Of a stretch of 64,000 bases of DNA, positions 59,733 to 64,000 are shown one piece after another (position 1 is the first letter of the stretch; every line of letters begins with the position of its first letter). Under the pieces are notes generated by a model. That model was not told the DNA's origin and did not search any database. It worked only from the letters and a program-made list of their open reading frames with translations. The stretch spans positions 29,453 through 93,452 of the forward strand of contig NZ_VFVL01000025.1 in the NCBI RefSeq assembly GCF_006442815.1. Reading direction: 5' to 3'. Both the position numbers and the translations under genes were made by a program. The stretch comes from Mesorhizobium sp. B2-4-3 (GTDB taxonomy: Bacteria > Pseudomonadota > Alphaproteobacteria > Rhizobiales > Rhizobiaceae).

Positions 59733-60350
59733 ATGAACGAAACCGAGTTAACAAGCAGTGACTTCACCGAGGCCGCGGAGCCGTTCAGGCTCTTTGCCGC
59801 ATGGCTGGAGGACGCAACCAAAAGCGAGATCAACGACGCCAATGGCGTCGCCCTGGCGACCGTCGATGCCGACGGCATGCCGGATGTGCGGATGGTGCTG
59901 CTCAAGGGGTTCGACGAAAAGGGGTTTGTCTTCTACACGAATTTCGAGAGCGCCAAGGGCCGCGAGATTCTTGGCAGCATGAAGGCGGCGATGTGCTTCC
60001 ACTGGAAATCGCTGCGCCGCCAGGTGCGGGTGCGCGGGCCGGTGGAGATCGTCAGCGACGCCGAGGCCGACGCCTATTACGCGACGCGTCCGCGCGGCAG
60101 CCGCATCGGCGCCTGGGCCTCGAAACAGTCGCGGCCGCTGGAAAGCCGCTTCGCGCTGGAGAAGGCGGTGGCCGAATACACGGCACGCTACGCCATCGGC
60201 GAGATCCCGCGGCCAAAACACTGGTCGGGTTTCCGCATACTGCCGCAGTCGATCGAGTTCTGGCATGACCGGCCGTTCCGCCTACATGACCGCATGGTGT
60301 TCTCGCGCAACGACAAGGGCGGCTGGGACAAGACGCGGCTTTATCCTTGA
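59733..60350 (+). CDS. pdxH: Pyridoxamine 5'-phosphate oxidase
   Basis: A 205-residue FMN enzyme that makes pyridoxal phosphate. Signatures: 'NGVALATVDADGMPDVRMVL', 'GFVFYTNFESAKGREI', 'HWKSLRRQVRVRGPVEIVSD' and the end 'FWHDRPFRLHDRMVFSR', 'WDKTRLYP'. The start is ATG 59733. Confidence 0.94.
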   Translation: MNETELTSSDFTEAAEPFRLFAAWLEDATKSEINDANGVALATVDADGMPDVRMVLLKGFDEKGFVFYTNFESAKGREILGSMKAAMCFHWKSLRRQVRVRGPVEIVSDAEADAYYATRPRGSRIGAWASKQSRPLESRFALEKAVAEYTARYAIGEIPRPKHWSGFRILPQSIEFWHDRPFRLHDRMVFSRNDKGGWDKTRLYP

Positions 60351-60408
60351 CGTTGTGGAGACGGCGTGTGCGATTGAAGCTGCCTGTACTCGCGAGAAGG
60401 AGAGATGC

Positions 60409-61041
60409 ATGAGCCTGTTCCTGGCCTTTCTTGGTGTCTCATTCATCGTGCTTGCCACGCCTGGACCGGACACTGCCATCACCATCCGCAACACGCTGCT
60501 CGGCGGGCGCATGGCGGGCGTGTTCACGGCGCTCGGCATCTCCAGCGGCCAGACGATCTGGGCGCTGGCCACCAGCGCCGGCATCGTCGCGCTGCTCGTC
60601 GCATCGGAACCGCTGTTCCTTGCCGTCAAATATGCGGGCGCGGCCTATCTCATCTATCTCGGCGTCATGGCCCTGCAGGAAGCGCTGCGGCCGCCCCATC
60701 GCCAGGACACGGCGACCGTGGCCAGGCCGGCGCGCCGTCTGACGGCGGCAAGCGCCTATCGTCAGGGGCTGATCAGCGATCTCGGCAATCCGAAGATGGC
60801 GGTATTCTTCGCGAGCTTGCTGCCACAGTTCGTGCCGCCCGGCGGAGAGAGTTTTTCGGCGCTGCTCGGCCTCGGCGCGGTCTTCGCCGTCATGACGTTC
60901 ACCTGGCTCGCGCTCTATGCGACGGTAGTCGCCAAAGCTGGGGATTTCCTGCGCCGCCCGTCGATTCGCCGCACCATCGAGGGGCTGACCGGAATGGTGC
61001 TGATCGGCCTCGGCATCCGCATCGCGACCGAGCACAGGTGA
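60409..61041 (+). CDS. LysE/RhtB-family exporter
   Basis: A 210-residue membrane protein with about six segments. The family signature at the N-terminus is 'LGVSFIVLATPGPDTAITIR' with 'NTLLGGRMAGVFTALGISSG', and 'GLISDLGNPKMAVFFASLLP' in the middle. It probably exports amino acids such as homoserine or threonine. Start ATG 60409 follows GAAGGAGAG; an ATG in another frame lies four bases before. Confidence 0.88.
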   Translation: MSLFLAFLGVSFIVLATPGPDTAITIRNTLLGGRMAGVFTALGISSGQTIWALATSAGIVALLVASEPLFLAVKYAGAAYLIYLGVMALQEALRPPHRQDTATVARPARRLTAASAYRQGLISDLGNPKMAVFFASLLPQFVPPGGESFSALLGLGAVFAVMTFTWLALYATVVAKAGDFLRRPSIRRTIEGLTGMVLIGLGIRIATEHR

Positions 61042-61075
61042 ACGGGCGATCGGCCCTGCGGGCGGCCTGCGCGAA

Positions 61076-61825
61076 CTATTTCTTTCTGGTCATGAACGCA
61101 GTCAGCGCCGCGCGCGCCTCGTCCGACTTGAGCCGCTCGCGGAAATGCTCGCTTTCGACCTTGATGCGGGCGACGAGTTCCTCGCGCGGCTCGCGCATCA
61201 GGTCGCGCGCGATCTTCAGCGCCTGCGGCGGTTTGGCGGCGATGCCGCCGGCGGCGGCCAGCACCGCGCCTTCCAGCGCGTCTTCCGCGACGAGGTCGTA
61301 GATCATACCGGCCGCCTTGGCGCGCTCGGCGGAAAAACCCTCGCCAAGGCCAAGCAGCGCGAAGGCGCCCTGCCGTCCGAGGAGCCGCGGCGCGATCAGG
61401 CTGGAGCCGGCCTCCGGCACAAGGCCGAGATCGACGAAGGGTGTACGGAAAATCGTGCGCGGCGTGGCGAAGGTCAGGTCGCAATGCAGGTTGAGCGTGG
61501 TGCCGATGCCCACTGCGATGCCGTCGACGCCCGACACCATCGGCTTTTCGGACTTGGCCAGCGCCATCAGGAAATCCCAGACCTCGTTGCCGCCCTCGCC
61601 GCCGGTGGCGATGACGAGGAAATCGGCGAGGTCGTTGCCGGCGGAGAAGGCACCCGGAACGCCGAGGAAGACATGCACGCGGACCGCCGGATCGGCATCG
61701 CCTTCGGCAAGAGCGGTCGACATTTTCGCGTACATGGCGCGCGTCAGCGCGTTCTTCTTGTCCGGGCGGTTGATGCGGATGATCTGCACGGCGCCCTGGC
61801 GCTCGACGAGGATATGGTCTGTCAC
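61076..61825 (-). CDS. Enoyl-CoA hydratase/isomerase-family protein
   Basis: A 249-residue crotonase-fold protein. The oxyanion-hole segments are 'GVPGAFSAGNDLADFLV' and 'DGIAVGIGTTLNLHCDLTFA'; the catalytic-type Glu in 'FVDLGLVPEAGSSLIAPRLL' is followed by the usual helix. It lies 19 bases downstream of the acyl-CoA dehydrogenase gene and is probably in a beta-oxidation operon with it. Confidence 0.92.
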   Translation of the reverse strand: MTDHILVERQGAVQIIRINRPDKKNALTRAMYAKMSTALAEGDADPAVRVHVFLGVPGAFSAGNDLADFLVIATGGEGGNEVWDFLMALAKSEKPMVSGVDGIAVGIGTTLNLHCDLTFATPRTIFRTPFVDLGLVPEAGSSLIAPRLLGRQGAFALLGLGEGFSAERAKAAGMIYDLVAEDALEGAVLAAAGGIAAKPPQALKIARDLMREPREELVARIKVESEHFRERLKSDEARAALTAFMTRKK

Positions 61826-61844
61826 GATTTTTTCCTTGTGAACG

Positions 61845-63614
61845 TCAAGCTGAAATCAGCGCCTTACCGGCGGCGGCGAGGCTCTCGGCGCCGTCGATGA
61901 CGCGCTCCTTCAGCGCGTACGTCTCGCCGAGCAGGTTTTCTGCGAAGAAGCGGCAGAGCGCGATGCGGTCGCGGTCGGCGAGCCCGGCCTGCGCCAGATA
62001 AGCTCCGCCGGCGGCGAGCGAGATCAGGCGCAGATAGGGCGTGGCGCCGGCCATCGCGGCGTCGGCCTTGCCGTCGGCAAGCTGCTTCTGCAGGAAGCGC
62101 GTCGCTTCGTCGAGATCTGCAAGCGCGCGGTCGAGATTGTCTGCGGTGCGGCCGAAGCCTTCGATGTTGGAGGTGCGCACCGCATCGGCCATCGCTTTCA
62201 ATTCGCCGATATAGGCATGCACATGCTGACCGCCACCCAGCGGCAGCTTTCGCGAGACGAGGTCGATCGCCTGGATGCCGTTGGTGCCTTCATAGATCGG
62301 CGCGATGCGGGCATCGCGATAGAGCGCGGCGGCACCCGTCTCCTCGATGAAGCCCATGCCGCCATGCACCTGGACGCCAAGAGAGGCGACTTCGACACCG
62401 ACATCGGTCGAGAAGGCTTTGGCAAGCGGCGTCAGCAGGTTGGCGCGGTCGCGCCAATTGGCGGCGGCCTCGCCCTCGCCGACGCGCGCGCGGTCGATGG
62501 CATGCGCGCAGGAATAGCTGATCGAGCGGGCGATCTGGGTCAACGCCCGCATGGTCAAGAGATTGCGCTGCACGTCCGGGTGATGGACGATCGGCGCCAT
62601 GCCGGAGCCCGGATAAGCGGAAGCCTTGCCCTGGCGGCGCTCATTGGCATAAGCGATCGCCTTCTGCGTGGCGGTCTCGGCCACCGCCACGCCCTGCATG
62701 CCGACGGCAAGGCGGGCGTTGTTCATCATCGTGAACATGCAGGCGAGCCCCTTGTTCTCCTCGCCGATCAGCCAGCCGATGGCGCCGGGTGTCGCGCCCT
62801 GAAAACCGTCGCCGTAGATCATGGTGCAGGTCGGCGAGGCATGGATGCCGAGCTTGTGCTCGAGGCCGGAACAGAAGACGTCGTTGCGGGCGCCGAGCGA
62901 ACCATCGTCGTTGACGAAGAACTTCGGCACCAAAAACAGCGAGATGCCGCGCGTTCCGGCCGGCGCGTCGGGCAGCCGCGCCAACACCAGATGCACGATG
63001 TTGTCGGTGAAATCGTGCTCGCCATAGGTGATGAAGATCTTCTGGCCGAAGATGCGGTAGGTGCCGTCGCCGACAGGCTCGGCGCGGCTACGCAAGGCCG
63101 CGAGATCCGAGCCCGCCTGCGGCTCGGTCAGGTTCATCGTGCCCATCCACTCGCCCGAGACGAGTTTTTCCAGATACTTCGCTTTGAGCGCGTCCGAAGC
63201 GTGCTTGTCCAGCGCCTCGACTGCGCCCATGGTGAGCGTCGGGCCGATACCGAAGGCCATGGCGGCGGAGTTCCACATTTCGAGCGCAGCGACGCCGAGC
63301 ATGGTCGGCAGGCCCTGGCCGCCGAATTCTTGCGGCCCGGACAGCGCGTTCCAGCCGCCGTCGATCCAGCGTCGGTAGAGTTCCTTCCAGCCGGGCGGCG
63401 TGGTGACGGCGGCGTCCTTCAGCACAGCACCTTGCTCATCGCCGATCTTGTAGAGGGGTGCGACCTCCTCGCTGGCGAAGCGCCCGGCCTCGACCAGGAT
63501 CGCGTCGACAATATCCTCGCCGAGATCGCCGAAGATGCCGGCATCCAGCGCCGGCTTCAGCCCGGCCACCTGCTTCAGCGTGAAGGCGATGTCCTCGACC
63601 GGCGCGCGATACAT
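61845..63614 (-). CDS. Acyl-CoA dehydrogenase (FadE12/DmdC-like, about 590 residues)
   Basis: A 589-residue FAD acyl-CoA dehydrogenase of the long type. Seen are 'GEWMGTMNLTEPQAGSDLAA', 'FGQKIFITYGEHDFTDNIVH' and 'LGVQVHGGMGFIEETGAAAL', and a C-terminal extension ('LKERVIDGAESLAAAGKALI') found in the DmdC-like branch. Start ATG 63614 follows AGGAGGAGCAGAC. It is coupled with the enoyl-CoA hydratase gene. The substrate chain length is not evident. Confidence 0.92.
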   Translation of the reverse strand: MYRAPVEDIAFTLKQVAGLKPALDAGIFGDLGEDIVDAILVEAGRFASEEVAPLYKIGDEQGAVLKDAAVTTPPGWKELYRRWIDGGWNALSGPQEFGGQGLPTMLGVAALEMWNSAAMAFGIGPTLTMGAVEALDKHASDALKAKYLEKLVSGEWMGTMNLTEPQAGSDLAALRSRAEPVGDGTYRIFGQKIFITYGEHDFTDNIVHLVLARLPDAPAGTRGISLFLVPKFFVNDDGSLGARNDVFCSGLEHKLGIHASPTCTMIYGDGFQGATPGAIGWLIGEENKGLACMFTMMNNARLAVGMQGVAVAETATQKAIAYANERRQGKASAYPGSGMAPIVHHPDVQRNLLTMRALTQIARSISYSCAHAIDRARVGEGEAAANWRDRANLLTPLAKAFSTDVGVEVASLGVQVHGGMGFIEETGAAALYRDARIAPIYEGTNGIQAIDLVSRKLPLGGGQHVHAYIGELKAMADAVRTSNIEGFGRTADNLDRALADLDEATRFLQKQLADGKADAAMAGATPYLRLISLAAGGAYLAQAGLADRDRIALCRFFAENLLGETYALKERVIDGAESLAAAGKALISA

Positions 63615-63810
63615 GTCTGCTCCTCCTGCGTTCCAGCCAATCCTAGAGCATGGCCGAAGCGAAACCCATGCGTCGATCCCGCACCTTCTTTTTACGTAAA
63701 CGTCAAACTTTGTCACGCGGATTTTGCGAGCGCGAACGTCGTCATCCATGACGCTTGCCCCAACCGAAGCAAATCGCCGACCTCGGAGATTAGCCGAAGC
63801 GCCCGAACTT
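63615..63810. other. Intergenic region
   Basis: Nothing recognised apart from the promoter side of the acyl-CoA dehydrogenase gene. Confidence 0.4.
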
Positions 63811-63988
63811 CGTCATCCACGGGCGGAGCGACGCGAAGCGTCGCGTAGACCCGAGGATCCATTCCGTGACCTTGATCGAAGGGCGCAGCGGAGCAGAATT
63901 CTGGATCGTCGAAGCGCCTCGACGTCACGGAATGGATTCTATGGTCTGCGCCGCGTCGCTTCGCTCCTTGCTCCGCCATAGAATGACG
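63811..63988. repeat. Long palindromic repeat, copy 3
   Basis: About 178 bases with arms CGTCATCCACGGGCGGAGC on the left and CTCCGCCATAGAATGACG on the right, and an inner 'GGATCCATTCCGTGACCTTG' mirrored by 'GACGTCACGGAATGGATTC'. The left arm is nearly identical to copy 1, the right resembles copy 2. Confidence 0.8.
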
Positions 63989-64000
63989 AAATCGCGAAGG

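Noticed and set aside
62217..63848. A 543-codon plus-strand open frame opposite the acyl-CoA dehydrogenase gene
   Set aside because: The dehydrogenase is clear on the minus strand; the plus frame shows no domain and runs through the end repeat.

Overview
The window looks like chromosome of a Mesorhizobium-type alphaproteobacterium (Rhizobiales, Phyllobacteriaceae or close kin). This rests on high GC, on familiar rhizobial core genes (ctaCD, an IalB-family gene, tldD, dxs, bluB under a cobalamin riboswitch, aroC, fabI, pdxH), on BTLCP and RT0821/Lpp0805 family proteins, and on large palindromic intergenic repeats. No rRNA, tRNA, CRISPR array, integrase or transposase was seen. All names come from reading the protein sequences; no database was searched.

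Region 1 (1-2.3 kb) has three consecutive minus-strand GreA/Rnk-like genes; the middle one has a one-base frameshift in a C6 run. Region 2 (2.3-18.3 kb) is an accessory catabolic island for creatine/creatinine-type compounds. It holds a LysR regulator, an N-carbamoylsarcosine amidase-like enzyme, both subunits of an ATP-dependent N-methylhydantoinase-type enzyme, an MFS transporter, a GATase1/AraC regulator, a four-gene polyamine-type ABC transporter, a second LysR regulator and creatinase. Both enzymatic branches would end at sarcosine. Creatinine deaminase and sarcosine oxidase are not in the window.

Region 3 (18.4-32.7 kb) is a second accessory block, rich in redox and stress functions. 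It has a truncated haemoglobin with an NsrR-like regulator, a PTS IIA-like protein, a small secreted protein plus a cupredoxin, an orphan soluble histidine kinase, a LysR regulator, a Tat-exported GMC-type dehydrogenase with its small subunit and a c-type cytochrome, a DUF488 protein, a fructose-6-phosphate aldolase/transaldolase-like enzyme, a Rieske-ferredoxin reductase, a universal stress protein and a Tim44-like protein. Three transcription units here share an upstream motif (core AATTTCGTTTG or a one-base variant) in the same orientation, which suggests one regulon.

Region 4 (32.7-64 kb) is core chromosome starting at ctaD-ctaC. It carries envelope proteins, a decayed AbrB/VapC toxin-antitoxin pair, an intact RES/Xre toxin-antitoxin pair with an operator dyad, rRNA methyltransferases, isoprenoid, B12, riboflavin, aromatic amino acid, fatty acid and PLP genes, a TetR/MFS pair with three matching palindromic operators, and at least three copies of a long palindromic repeat of about 180 bp. 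The usual ctaB-ctaG-ctaE genes do not follow ctaD, so 32.7 kb is a likely core/accessory boundary.
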